Assembly: GCA_001972305.1 (NCBI GenBank)
Contig: BDDD01000563.1
Span: 83,374 to 147,373, forward strand
Source: Cephalotus follicularis
Taxonomy: Eukaryota > Streptophyta > Magnoliopsida > Oxalidales > Cephalotaceae
Length of the DNA: 64,000 nt
Direction: 5' to 3'
The translations under genes and the position numbers were made by a program. Below the pieces are notes generated by a model that worked only from the letters and a program-made list of their open reading frames with translations, was not told the origin of the DNA and ran no database searches. This document shows positions 32,758-44,542 of this stretch, in pieces; position 1 is the first letter of the stretch, and every line of letters starts with the position of its first letter.

Positions 32758-33765
32758 CATGCCTCGTGGTCAGGGGGACAGGCCCTCACAATAAGATAAG
32801 TTCTTCGACCTGTGGGGTCACTGGATAGACGGCATATACAAAACCATGATTCGATATAGAGTTAGAAATTTTGAGAATTGAGTCTAGAAGGTACACCACG
32901 AACACCATATCCTGGCAGCCATTGCCAGCCTTGCATGTATTCGATGGACATTTGGGTTGTTGTAGATAAGAGATTTGGACATTTGTGTTATTTAATGATC
33001 TGTATGTTTTTATATATATATATATGTTTATTTATTTATATGAGGTGATGATTATGACTCGACTTGAGATGAAACAAGTCCTTGAATACATATGTATTAT
33101 GATTCCTCTTACGGGAGTGTGGAATAGCTGGATTGTTGATTTCTATTGAAGAAAAATTTTGGGATAGGTCCAGCTATAGGGGAGACTCTTGCAGTTTTTC
33201 TGCAGGAATTTCTGCCGCCTTCGACCTTTAAGTAAATGGTTAATGACTAATATTGATGGGTTATGATCATTAAATCATAAAATATGAATCTAATAATGTA
33301 TAGAAAGAGATTGTGTACCACAGGTGGCAGATAGTGGGTTAGACACCTAGCCTCAACTATGAACGTCTAGGCATGATTCTATTGAGTTGTTTAATAATAT
33401 AAAAGGAAGAGTGGATATATGTTCGTGTCTAGAATGTCAGAAGGTTTATTCATTCTTTAGGTATCTAAAACTTAAGGTAGAACATTGTGGTTGTTAAGAT
33501 ATTTTTGGCAAGAGTACTTGATATGATGCAATCACTTGGAAGGTTAATACTGTGAATATTGATAATTCTCGAATAAGGGATTTATGATGCTAGTGGATAA
33601 CGAATGGTAAGATCATGATACGATATTAATTATTATAGTTATATCTTGTGAAATTTATTTTAATGAGAAAATTTATGGTTTATGATATTTATTAATAATC
33701 ATATGAGTACGGAAGTTATGTGGAGGGATATGTATAGATATAGTATAGTGGTATATAGGGTAACG
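32758..33765 (+). repeat. Element J: degraded gypsy sequence, left of G
   Basis: No open coding sequence. The stretch has LTR-like wording around 33165-33200 (GGTCCAGCTATAGGGGAGAC) and 33325-33380 that is often seen in plant gypsy LTRs in plus orientation. It breaks off at TAACG (33761-33765), the duplicated target of element G, and resumes at 41220. A short (AT)n run is at 33010-33024. Assignment to the same element as the pol remnant at 42700 is by position and orientation only. Confidence 0.5.
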
Positions 33766-36525
33766 TGTCAGGTCCCGCTCTCGCTAACTCTATGGAACAC
33801 GTGCCCTGACCAGGGATGGCGCTACACATGCCAGCAACCCTCATAAATTGAAACTGCCCGAGGAGAAAGCCTGGGCTGGGCTGGGTGCAAAGCTAACAGG
33901 GCAGCCGGGGCAGAGGAGCTAACTCCTCTCCTGCTAATGCCCCGCACACAACTTAAGACCAAAACTCCAAACACATCGTATCGCTAATTCCCAAGGCTTT
34001 ACTTAAACAAGGCTCCAAAATGCACCACAAAACTTGAACCCCACGTGCTCCCCATGTGGCAAAACATGCCCGGGGAGAGCACACACGTGCCACTCACCAA
34101 CATGCTTAACCAACATGTCCGGGGACACTCCTTGTCCTCGGTCTTTCTCCTTTCCATGATAAAACACCCTTAGCCCAAGTCCAAAAAGCATGCACATACC
34201 TAACACCTGGGGAGAAACCAACATAATTGCCTGGGGAGAATGCCACGCACGCTTCACGGGTTCACTTAACTCCACACTAGACCACACACACATCTCTTGT
34301 TCCCCGGCGTGCAACCTCCTCTGCACGTCCCTAAGGATCACAAAACAAACACACCGTTTGACTTAAAAAACTTAACATAAAACTTATGCCCATCCCGGGC
34401 CTCCAGGCATGGCACCCCTGGCCACTCGCTCCAGGGACACCTTCCCTGCTCCCTTGCTAAAGCCCAACCTCAGCATCACCGTGGGGACAACCTGCCTTCC
34501 CGGGGTAAAGCTCTTTAAACTAAACCCTTGCTCCAAACAAAACATAACAAACACCCCTGCTGGGCTCATCCCCTACCAGGCCTGGGATCACAAAACCTAA
34601 AACATGAAAACCTCATAAAAACACATGATAAACACATCTATCAACTCAAAACATCCATACCATATCTCGAAAGTATCAAACAATTACATATTTGTCCTCT
34701 GGTATACATACACTGCCTTCCCTAGCAGGCAAAAGAAAAACAACGCTTAAAAGGAAAAGTTGCTCTCAGATACTCTACTACAAAAGAAGGGTAAAACAAC
34801 CCACAGGATGCCCAATGAAATGCAAAGCTAAATGCCCAAACTGGCGCTCCAAGCTGTTGAGCTCAAAAACTACCTTGCTTATCTATCTACTGCTGGGCTG
34901 GAGGGTCTCCTCCAGCTGTCTGATCTGCAAGATAATCTGTGAGAGGATTAGTCCAACTGACTAAGTGACTGGGAACAAAGCATCCTCTGGTGCATCCCTA
35001 AGAACAATGCGCTGAAGAAAACTTACCATGAGCATGATTAACTATCCCAGCTGGGGAAAAGACTATAACAAAACATGTATCTGATGGCATAAAATAAGGA
35101 AAAGCTCAACGTACTTGAAGAAAAACTTACTCTTTTCTCTGCTTAAGTGATTCTAGACTTTTCATGACAGCTGAAATAAACTTAAGAGTACAACTGATTA
35201 AAAGTAAGATGTCTGATAAGGAACTGGGGTCCTTCCCGGCTAAACACCCGAGGAGAACAACTAAGCTAGAACTGGCTTTTCTTTACTGTGCTGATCTAGG
35301 CCGAAGCCTGCTGGTTACATAATATACACTTACCAACTTATAGTGGCCTGAGCTGAGCTGGTTTCTGGCTTAAGCCGAGCTGGGCAGCTTACCTGCCGAC
35401 TCATCTGTTCTTTCTATTATTTTGACCTTGGCCTAGCTGGTCAACTTACCTGTCGACTCATCTGTACCTTGCTTACTGCTTTACTGAATACTGGGCTGGG
35501 GACTAAAAGTCTGAGGACAAGGTCCGCCCCTCGAAAACCTACTGAAAGGTTCTACTATATTTGATAACTTAGCTCAACTATACTCACTGCTATACATTGT
35601 CCTAGAAACAATGCAAGGGGATCCCGGAAGGAACTGGGGACATACTCACTCAACTTCTCATCCTGTGATGATAGGCTGAGGAGGAAGGAGCTTGTACACA
35701 TGTGTTCAGCTGCACTCAGCCTGTACACTATCCTAGCTACAATGTAAGGAGATCCAGGTAGGACCTGGGGATAGACTCACTCAACAACCCATCATAGACA
35801 ATAGGCACGCTGAGGAGGGGGGTGAACACGTACACGTCATCTCATCCGTGGATGAAGCGATTTCATGACTACGTAACATCTTGCTCTGGGCTCTGGGAAC
35901 ACTCCACTCAAAAAAGAAGAATGGTTAACATAAGACATTAGGGAAAACAACTTCCCATCATAACTTACTTACTCAAACTGAAGTTGGGGAAAGGATTCTC
36001 AAAGAACAAGAGATGAACAATAAAATGCTTTAAAGAAGGGATGTCCCACTCACAGTTCTTGCTTCTTCCTTGGACGCTAACGTCCCTTATTCTCTGCTAC
36101 TCTCTTCCTCTGGCTTGTCTGCTTCTTTCCTTTACCTTTTCTGCTTCTTCCACTGCTGCGCTCGGAAAGCTTCACTGCTACTGGTCCAGGCGCACGAACA
36201 AAGAAGAAGAAGAAAAGAAAACTAGAGCTCTCTCTCTCTCTCTAAAACTCTCTAATCTATAGAAACTAGAAGAAGGTTGGCTACAACTCCAAAGTCTCCA
36301 CACTAATCCCAACTTAAGCCGTCAAACGTCTTGGAAGTTGGAATCTTCCTCAATAAGCTTTGCACTTAAGTCCTTTAACTATCACTAATCATTCTTACAC
36401 TTGGGCTTATAACAAAAACAATACTTAACCTTATTCTCTTTCTCAAATTAAGTCCAAAGCCCCCCAAAATAATTATACACCATAAATAGTCCTCTTAATC
36501 TCCAAAATAGCTACGGGGCGTTACA
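33766..36525 (-). repeat. Element G left LTR
   Basis: 2760 bp, TGTCAGGTCCCGC...GGGCGTTACA. It aligns with the right LTR over nearly its whole length, and contains a CT run at 36228-36248 and a (GAAGAA)-rich segment. It ends at 36525 with a normal LTR terminus but is followed by a second terminus at 36838. Repeated CCCGGGGAGA, CTGGGGAGAA and GCCGAGCTG-like words occur throughout, a different motif family from GTCGAC. Confidence 0.9.
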
Positions 36526-36838
36526 GACCACCTGGAAGACCTATAGCCACTGCAAGGGTGTACAATTTGAAGATGGGTACAAGCCTTACCACTCCCGCTA
36601 AGGATGAAGGTAAGTTTGTTTCTTCGAATTATGTTTTGGTTAGGTGATGATGATAAGATGGGAGTTGGTAAGTGGGCTGGCAATGCCTTCTTGGTTAGTG
36701 GAGTTCGGCTTTGAGAGAGAGAAGTGAGAGAGAGCTTAACTTCCTCTCTTACTCAAATAATCCCGAAGCTCATAAAAAAAATTATACAGCAAGGAAAAGT
36801 TTTTATATATACACCATAAACAGCAACGGGGCGTTACA
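36526..36838 (-). repeat. Extra segment and second LTR terminus beside the left LTR of G
   Basis: About 210 bp of sequence with no counterpart in the right LTR is followed by a second copy of the LTR end (CTTCCTCTCTTACTCAA at about 36738, ending GGGGCGTTACA at 36838). This second copy contains a partial internal duplication (TTATACAGCAAGG ... ATACACCATAAACAG). The polypurine tract follows 36838, not 36525. The origin is unclear: a nested partial LTR, or recombination between related LTRs. Confidence 0.75.
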
Positions 36839-36852
36839 TCCTCCCCACCTTA
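36839..36852 (-). other. Element G polypurine tract
   Basis: Minus-strand TAAGGTGGGGAGGA directly before the LTR start, preceded by the end of Pol (NFEDKIS and a stop). This is the normal end structure of a chromodomain-bearing gypsy element. Confidence 0.85.
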
Positions 36853-37146
36853 AGAAATTTTGTCCTCAAAATTCCTCAAGCCACACCTTAGGAAAAACTG
36901 TTCTATCATCTCTGGCTACTCTGCAACTATGCTCAACTAACATATATTATAACTTAACTTATCCTACTAAAGAAGAAACACAGGACGTAAGATCTCACCT
37001 GGTGACATGTCTGGTGCTGTCATATCTGCCCCTCTGTGAAGGGAGTAAACCCTTGCTGTAGCCCCTGGTATGCTTGGTGGTCTGTTACCAGTAGCTCTGG
37101 TGGTGCTACTCTATGGTGTCGAGAAACTCGTTCTCGGTGTTGTCGC

Positions 37147-38331
37147 CTACTGGCTTGATCTGGCTACTCCACTGCTTAGAGTCTGCTTTACTCCTGGTAC
37201 TGCCATGGGAGTCATCGCTTCGCTAAGAGATTGCTGAGGACAATCTCTCTTTATGTGACCGACCTCGCCACATATGTAGCATCCAAAACTTCCTTCCCTG
37301 CATTCCCCTATATGGGACTTACCACATACTTGACACCGAGGGGTCCTGTTGCTCTGATAGGAACTCCCTTGTACCTCACTAGCAACTGGGGCAGTTCGTG
37401 TCTCCTGAGAGACTCCACCTCTGGTGTTGCCCGAGGTCTGAGGTCCCCACTGCTTCTGAACCTTGGAGGGGTTCTCTGCTTGCTCTGCTTGAGACGAAGA
37501 TCTCTTCCATCCTAGCTCTTGACGTACCCTCTGATCTGCTAAGCTCGATTCTACTCTCTTTGCAGCTTCCACTAGGTCGCCGAACACCGACCACGGGGTG
37601 ACAGATACCATGTGCCTGATCTCGTACCTTTGCCGTTCCAGGAACTTCTGACATCTCTCTTCTTGATCTGCTACAAGGGCTGGAGCAAAGTGTGACAACT
37701 CCATGAACTGGTACTCGTACTGGGACACGAACCCGTTTCCTTGCCACAAATGAAGGAACTCTCTTCTCTTCTCTTGAACAAACGTAGGTGGAAAGAAGTA
37801 CTGCTTAAAATCCTTCTTAAACCTCTCCCACGTGATCTCTGCCAAGCTCTCATGCTGGGCTACAAGAGCTTCCCACCATCTTCGAGCACCTCTTGCAAGA
37901 AAGAAGGACGCACTCTTAACCCGTGAATCCTCTGCTATGTCGAGCCATGTGAAGATCTCTTCAAGGTGATTGAACCATACCTCTGCATCCATGGGATCTC
38001 CTGTTCCCTCAAATGACATCGCACCTAACTGTTGCATGCGTTCGATCGGGAGAGGCTGGGGTCTGATTAAACACATAGTCTGAGCCCACATCTTTGCTGC
38101 TTGTAGTCATCTCTGCTGGTCAACTGGCAGGTATGGGTGGAGGTATATGCGCGGCTGACTGCGCTACTGGGTACCTGCTGCACTCCCTGCTCTTCAACTC
38201 CCATATTCTCGTGCTCCTCTGGCACTTCAATAGGAACCTCTTGCTCCACGGTCTAGCGAGGAATCACTATCCCCCTGCCTCCTCCTTTAGGACGACCCCT
38301 ACCATGAGCAGCGTTACGAGTCCGAGGTGGC
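37147..38331 (-). pseudogene. gag: Element G gag
   Basis: The probable start is ATG at 38331 (MPPRTRNAAHGRGRPKGGG), but a stop follows at about 38253 and a frame change at about 38095. From 38091 a 314-codon frame is open. It has the Gag core (MDAEVWFNHLEEIFTWL, SFFLARGARRWWEAL, ITWERFKKDFKQYF, FVSQYEYQFMELSHFAP, EIRHMVSVTPW) and two zinc knuckles near residues 253-284, C-x2-C-x3-H-x3-C and C-x2-C-x4-H-x4-C. The frame stops at 37147. The following 300 bases hold a short RVYSLHRG-like linker of the gag-pol junction and then jump to the last codons of Pol, showing one large internal deletion. Confidence 0.9.
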
Positions 38332-38456
38332 ATCGTCTTCTACAACAACATACTAACGTTTCACGAAAACGTCGTAAATATATGCCATGCATGAATGCAA
38401 CCCCAAGAGATACCCCACTAACTAACATAAAAAGCACAAGGAAAATGCAAACCTTC

Positions 38457-38468
38457 TCTCTGATACCA
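38457..38468 (-). other. Element G primer binding site
   Basis: Minus-strand TGGTATCAGAGA three bases inside the 5' LTR (LTR edge at 38472). It is the tRNA-iMet type with a changed last base. Confidence 0.9.
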
Positions 38469-38471
38469 ACT

Positions 38472-41219
38472 TGCCAGGTCCCGCTCCCGCTAACTCTTGG
38501 GAACACGTGCCCTGATCGGGGATGGCTCTACACATGCCAACAACCCTCATAAACTGAAACTGCTCGAGGAGAAAGCCTGGGTTGGCCCGCGCAATTCTTA
38601 AGACCAAAACTCCAAACGCGTTGTATCACTAATGCCCAAGGCTTTACTTAACCAAGGCTCCAAAATGCACCGCATAACTTAAACCCCACGTGCTCCCCAT
38701 GTGGACTTAACATAATGTGGAAAATATGCCCGGGAGAGCACACACGTGCCACTCATGAGCATGCTTAACAAACATGTCCGGGGACACTCCTTGTCCTCGG
38801 TCTTTCTCCTTCCCAGGATAAAACACCCTTAGCCCAAGTCCAAAACACTATACATAACTAACACCTGGGGAGAAACCAACATAAGCACCTGGGGAGAATC
38901 CCACGCACGCTTCACGTGATCACTTAACTCCACACTACACCATGCACACATATCTTGTTCCCCGGCGTACAACCTCCTCTGCACATCCCTAAGGATCACA
39001 AAACAAACAAACCGTTTAACTTAAAACACTTAACATAAAACTTATGCCCATCCCGGGCCTCCTAGCATGGCACCCCTGGCCACTCGCTCCAGGGACACCT
39101 TCCCTGCTCCCTTGCTAAAGCCCAACCTCAACATCACCCTGGGGACAACCTGCCTTCCCGGGGTAAAGCTCTTTAAACTAAACCCTGGCTCCCATCATAA
39201 CATAGCAAACACCCTGCTGGGATCATCCCCCGCCACTAGCCGGGGACTCCCTAGCTCCCCTGCTAGGCTTGGGATCACAAAACTTAAAGCATGGAAACCT
39301 CAGAAAAACACATGATAAACACATCTATCAACTCAAAACATCCATAACATATCTCGAAAGTATCAAACGATTACATATTTGTCCTCTGGTATACATACAC
39401 TGCCTTCCCTGGCAGGCAAAAGAAAAACAAAGCTTACAAGGAAAAGCTGCACTCAGCTACTCTACTAAAAAAGAAGGGTAAAACAACCCACATGATGCCC
39501 AATGAAATGCAAAGCTAAATGCCCAAATTGGCGCTCAAGGCTGGTGAGCTAAAAACTATCTTGCTTAGCTATCTACTGCTGGGCTGGAGGGTCTCCTCCA
39601 ACTGGCTAATCTGCAAGATAATCTGTGAGAGGATTAGTCCAACTGACTAAGTGACTGGGAACAAATCATCCTCTGGTGCATCCCTAAGAAGAATGCGCTG
39701 GAGAAAACTTACCATGAGCATGATTAACTATCCCAGCTGGGGAAAAGACTATAACAAAACATGTATCTCATGGCATAGAATAAGCAAAAGCTCAACATAC
39801 TTGAAGAAAAACTTACTCTTTTCTCTGCTTAACTGATTCGAGACTGTTCATGAAAGTTGAAATAAACTTAAGAGTACAACTCATTAAAAGGAAGATGTCT
39901 GATAAGGAACTGGGGTCCTTCCCGGCTAAACACTCGAGGAGAACAACTAAGCTAGAACTGGCTTTTCTTTACTGTGCTGATCTAGGCCGAAGCCTGTTGG
40001 TTACGTAATATATACTTGCAAACTTATAGTGGCCTGAGCTGAGCTGGTTTTTGGCCTAAGCCGAGCTGGGCAGCTTACCTGCCGACTCTTCTATTCTTTC
40101 TGTTATTTTGGCCTTGGCCGAGCTGGGCAGCTTACTTGCCGACTCATGTGTACCTTGCTTATTGCTTTACTGAATACTGGGCTGGGGACTAAAAGTCCGA
40201 GGACAAGGTCCTCCTCTGGAAAATCTACTGAAAGGTTCTACTATATCTGATAACTTAGCTCAACTATACTCACCGCTATACATTGTGCTAGAAACAATGC
40301 AAGGGGATCCAGGTAGGAACTGGGGACATACTCACTCAACTTCTCATCCTATGATGATAGGCTGAGGAGGAAGGAGCTTGTACACATGTGTTCGGCTGCA
40401 CTCAACCTGTACACTGTCCTGGCCACAATGTAAGGAGATCCAGGTAGGACCTGGGGCAGACTCACTCAATAACCCATCATAGACAATAGGTACGCTGAGG
40501 AGGAGGGTGAACACATACACGTCATCTCATCCGTGGATGAAGCGATATCATGGCTACGTAACATCTTGCTCTGGGCTCTGGGAGCACTCCACTATAAAAA
40601 GAAGAATGGTTAACATAAGGCACTAGGGAAAACAACTTCCCATCATAACTTACTCAAATTGAAGTTGAGGAAAGGATTCTCAAAGAAAAAGAGATGAACA
40701 ATAAAATGCTTTAAAGAAGGGATGTCCCACTCACAGTTCCTACTTCTTCCTTGGACGCTAACGTCCCTTATTCTCTGCTACTCTCTTCTTCTGGCTTGTC
40801 TGCTTCTTTCATTTACCTTGTCTGCTTCTTCCCTTTACCTTGTCTGCTTCTTCCACGGCTGCACTCGGAAAGCTTCACCGCTACTGGTCCAGGTGCACGA
40901 ATAAAAAAGAAGAATAAAAGAAAACTAGAGCTTTCTCTCTCTCTCTCTCTCTCTCTTTAAAACTCTCTAATCTACAGAAACTAGAAGAAGGATGGCTACA
41001 ACTCCAAAGTCTCCACACTAATCCCAATTTAAGCCGTCAAATGTCTTGGAAGTTGGAATCTTCCTCAACAAGCTTTGCACTTAAGTCTTCCAGCTATTAC
41101 TAATCATGCATTACACTTGGGCTTATAACATAAACAACACTTAACTTTCCTCTCTTACTCAATTAAGTCCAAAGCCCATAAAAAAAATTATACACCATAA
41201 ACAGCTAAGGGGCGTTACA
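38472..41219 (-). repeat. Element G right (5') LTR
   Basis: 2748 bp, TGCCAGGTCCC...GGGGCGTTACA. A (CT)n tract at about 40932-40958 and a duplicated TTTACCTTGTCTGCTTCTTCC unit at about 40812-40855 are differences from the left LTR. No gene is supported. Confidence 0.93.
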
Positions 41220-41224
41220 TAACG

Positions 41225-42700
41225 TGTATTAAGTGAATGCATTTAAAGGTTGTTATATAATCATTGATGTGAATCATATGAGTTATATGAGTTTGAGTTA
41301 AGGTTTGAATGATGAAAGATAATGATATGATGGATATAGTTCAGAGATAGGTTACGGAAAGTTGCTAATAGAAAATTTTAAGGAATTTCAATTGAAATCA
41401 TGTTTGAATAAAATGATAGAATTTAATGTTTCAGTTATTATTTTATAGCAAGATTTATGTTGAGACTGAAGGTTTGGAAGGTAGAGTTTAATCTATTAAG
41501 AGTTTTAAAGTTGGATGTTACTAACTCCCTCATGAGTTTAGAAGGTTATCTTTGATTAAAGCATCCAAATGGAATATTGAGGAGAATGAATTCTTTATAT
41601 GTTAAATCCCTATTATTCAAAGGAGTTTGAAAGAAATCCTTTATGGCACCAATTTTATATTGAAGCTGAATATGCTTGGATGTGTTAGTAGTTTTGAAAG
41701 AATACAAATTCATAGTGAGATGTCATTTGAAATTGGAATAAAGGTGACGGGAATTAAATCAATCCTAAAATATCGAATTCATATGATTTTATTGATGTTA
41801 CTATTTTGATTTCGAGTACTCTAAGTGTTTGATTCAGTCATGTCAAAACAATTTTATAAGTGTTTGAAGAGATTATAGAGTGATAAGTATTAAGGAATGA
41901 CAAGTTTGATATTGAAGTAATCAAAGTGATGAATTCTTGGAGATCATTGGTGTTAATAAGGGTTATATATGTGTGAGTCTCTAAAATCATTTATGTGTAG
42001 TGTAAGACTAGTGAGTAGATATATAAATAGTGTATAAGGTTCGATTAACGGATTGTATGGATATTTGATTACTTCAAAGTTTAGGATTGGCAATATAGTT
42101 GAGTGCTTAATAATTGTTATTTGTTTTTCGGCATGAATATTCATATTTGAAATGTTGAAAATTGATATGATTTTAAAGATTAAATGGAGCAATTCATATT
42201 TTGTTAATGTGAATATGAACGGGAACTAGTGTATAAGGATAAATAAATACGTTGAGGGTTAAGGTTGTTCGAAAATGGCATTTTGCCATTAGGTCAAAAT
42301 TTATTATGTTTGATATATTTATGAGATGAACATGTAATAGGTAAAAATACGAAACAACACATCAAATCTTATACAAGTTTTATATGCGGGTTATCATTCA
42401 ATTTGATTATGAATTAGAAAGTTTGGATCAAGGAAATTATGCAATAAATGAGGTGTATATTTTTGAAGTACAAAGTTTATGGTAAATTATGGTGGACACT
42501 TTATGGTTATGGAAGTTATATTATGGCTGGGGAATTTCTAATTACATGTGGTATACTTTCTAATTTCATGGATGGACATGAAGATTGACAAGATGGAGAG
42601 TTATAGAGTTAAAAATGTGGAGTCACTAAATTTTAAGACGGAATTTCTGAGTTAGGATTATGCATGTATCATATAACGAGGATTTGAGTAGTTGGTGGAA
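41225..42700 (+). repeat. Element J, middle part, no recognisable gene
   Basis: AT-rich sequence continuing directly from the target site of G. I found no conserved domain in any frame. By position between the LTR-like part and the RNase H remnant it should be decayed LTR, gag or RT sequence of J, but this is inference. Frequent TGA, TAA and ATA codons suggest long exposure to C-to-T change. Confidence 0.45.
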
Positions 42701-43650
42701 CCGTTAACGGAGTACAATGAAGGATTAAGCCTATAAGGGCTATGTCTAGAAGACATCCCCTATTGTGGAATATGTTGGCTTTACTTAGATCTTCAAAGGC
42801 AAGGATTAGAACCTCAAGTAGAAATGGGTGGAAATGATTAAGGACTATGAATTACACCATCAACTATCACCGGGCTACTGAATGTGGTTGCCAATGCTTT
42901 GAGTAATGAGATTTCTACTTCCCTTGCTCAACTTCAGTCAAGAATCTACCATATTAAAGAGGTCCAGGTCTTTGCATGTGAAATTTGTAAACCTTAGGCA
43001 TGGTTAGCTCTATTGTCTACACTTCAGGTGAGACTAATAATGCACATATGGATCGCTAAGTTTCAAGAGTCAGAGTCAACATGATTTATAATAGAGATCA
43101 AGATGGTAATAGCATCGACAATTCGCTTTAGGATCACTAGATAAACGATGATGAATGGGGACAGGTTATGTTCATTTCACAATGAAGCCATCAAATGTAA
43201 GTTTTGAGAACGCAATAACTTATCTTACGCGATGCATCCTAGTAGTGCTAAGTGTAACGTAACTCGCAGAAGCATTTATGGTAGAATAAGATGAAAAGAG
43301 ATATCGTAGTTTTGATAACCAGATGTTCAGCATTCAACAAGTTAATGCAGAGTAACATCACATTTCAAAACTATTACGGCTACTCTATATTCTCAATCGG
43401 AGGTCGGAGCATGTCACAATGAACTTCATCACATGACTAACGCGGACACAACAAAGGTACGATGTGATATAAGTCTTACTGGAATGACCTACCCAACGCC
43501 TCACTTCTATCAATTTGGCTCACCTATGATCTAGACCGCTTTATGGTGCGATCATATCACCAGTAATGTACCGGAATCCATCGGAACCTCAAAGTTGAGC
43601 GTGCTTGGGTGAGAATAGTACTAAGATGGGCTTTGTCACAAGACTTTCAT
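42700..43650 (+). pseudogene. Element J RNase H-integrase remnant (gypsy)
   Basis: Very decayed plus-strand pol. The RNase H end reads WVEMIKDYEL and, one frame over, NVVANALSN (42828-42915) where intact elements have NVVADALSR. Integrase follows with a MHPSSAK-like block (about 43230), a GRIR-K-EI remnant of WWNGMKRDI, ITRCSAFNKLMQSN for the C-x2-C part, and EHVTMNFIT-LTRTQ-YDVI at about 43410-43470 for the first catalytic aspartate block. Many differences from intact copies are C-to-T or G-to-A. It is the oldest-looking gypsy pol in the window apart from H. Confidence 0.75.
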
Positions 43651-43743
43651 AGACATAGGCAAGACATGACTTTGACCTACTTGACAAATTGATTTATTTT
43701 CTATCTATTCGGGTTATTGATGGTGTAGATTTCTTGACAACAT

Positions 43744-43791
<48 letters not shown>
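43744..43791. repeat. (AT)n(GT)n microsatellite
   Basis: An (AT)n run of about 8 units is followed by about 16 GT units. It stands exactly at the left edge of the 153-bp duplication that follows. Confidence 0.97.
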
Positions 43792-43795
<4 letters not shown>

Positions 43796-43944
43796 ATCCA
43801 ATTAATTAATCCTTAAGCAATGGACTTCCCTAATCTAAGTCCAAATTGTCCCAATTAATAAATCCAAGGAACACTAATTAACATACAATCAAACACATAA
43901 CCAAATCAAAGCATGGGGGGAGATCGGGTTCAACATAGGGTTGC
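43792..43944. repeat. 153-bp perfect duplicate of part of the F1 LTR, left copy
   Basis: Identical by eye, base for base, to 45493-45645, which lies inside the F1 LTR 67 bp from its edge. The copy is in the same orientation and 1701 bp away. Neither end is an LTR terminus and no target duplication is seen. Confidence 0.93.
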
Positions 43945-44542
43945 ACTCAGATAGTAAGTGCATTTCGTAAAATCATGTTTTATTGTCATTGTATGTTATA
44001 GTAGTTTATATCAACTAAAAAAAATTCAGGAAAATGCTAGGCGCTTCTTCACCTAAATGAAAAGAGAGACCCGGGCATATTAGGCGCCAAAACCCGAGAA
44101 TGAAGAAAATGTCAGAGAGCGAGAGAGACGTTGGGTGAAGGCGCCGGACTGGTGACTAGGAAGAGAGAGAGAGACGTCGAGCTCACTACAAAGGTACTCT
44201 TCCTCTCATCCTCCCTCTATCTTCTTTATTCTCTCCGGCCTAGCTTTCTAATGTCTGCCATTCTTTCCGCCGTGGATATCAACACGGGTGGAGCTGATCT
44301 TTGCCGTGACAATCAGCTTTACCCATCTTGATATCCGTTTAGGCGTTTGCAGGCCATTTTCAACCGGATTTAAGTCGCTAAGTCAACTCAGTCGTTTTGG
44401 CTCGCCGCCGCCCATGGCTCTTAGTTTTGCACCGAGTCACGGCAAGTCTCAATCACCAATAAGTTGATCAGAAGGCTTGAGGGCAAGTTATGGCATGACC
44501 GAAGCTCAGGGGACCTTGCCGGAGCTCCGGCGAGGTGACTCA
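43945..44542 (+). other. GC-rich gene-like fragment of unknown origin
   Basis: This 0.6-kb stretch differs from its surroundings. It has GA-rich runs (GAGAGAGAGAGACG at about 44163), GCGCC boxes, CTCCGGCC, and CTCGCCGCCGCCCATGG at about 44400, the composition of a plant 5' UTR and first exon. One frame of 66 codons opens at 44131, and another of 60 codons at 44477 runs into X3, but neither resembles a known protein. It could be a captured gene fragment or a GC-rich part of an unidentified LTR. X3 begins at 44543. Confidence 0.4.

Larger units (their letters stand above)
33766..41219 (-). mobile_element. Element G: gag-only Ty3/gypsy retrotransposon
   Basis: Flanked by TAACG on both sides (33761-33765 and 41220-41224). 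Both outer LTRs begin TG(T/C)CAGGTCCCGCT on the plus strand, and the right one ends GGGGCGTTACA. PBS (38457-38468) and PPT (36839-36852) give a right-to-left orientation. The internal region holds gag, a short link, and then the very end of Pol (NFEDKIS then a stop and a purine tract). Protease, RT, RNase H and integrase are all missing, so G is a deletion derivative that could move only with help. The left LTR has an unusual extra terminus, described separately. Confidence 0.93.

Noticed and set aside
32763..32960. A Gag start reading MPRGQGDRP on the plus strand
   Set aside because: A stop follows after about 12 codons and no primer binding site precedes it, so it cannot be supported as a gene start.
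37231..37926. Plus-strand frames across G gag
   Set aside because: Antisense shadows of the gag frame with zinc knuckles.
43744..43791. Z-DNA forming or regulatory GT tract
   Set aside because: It is a common microsatellite; nothing beyond its position at a duplication edge supports a function.
44131..44331. A small secreted-like protein of 66 codons
   Set aside because: No recognised family and no second exon; kept only as a gene-like fragment.
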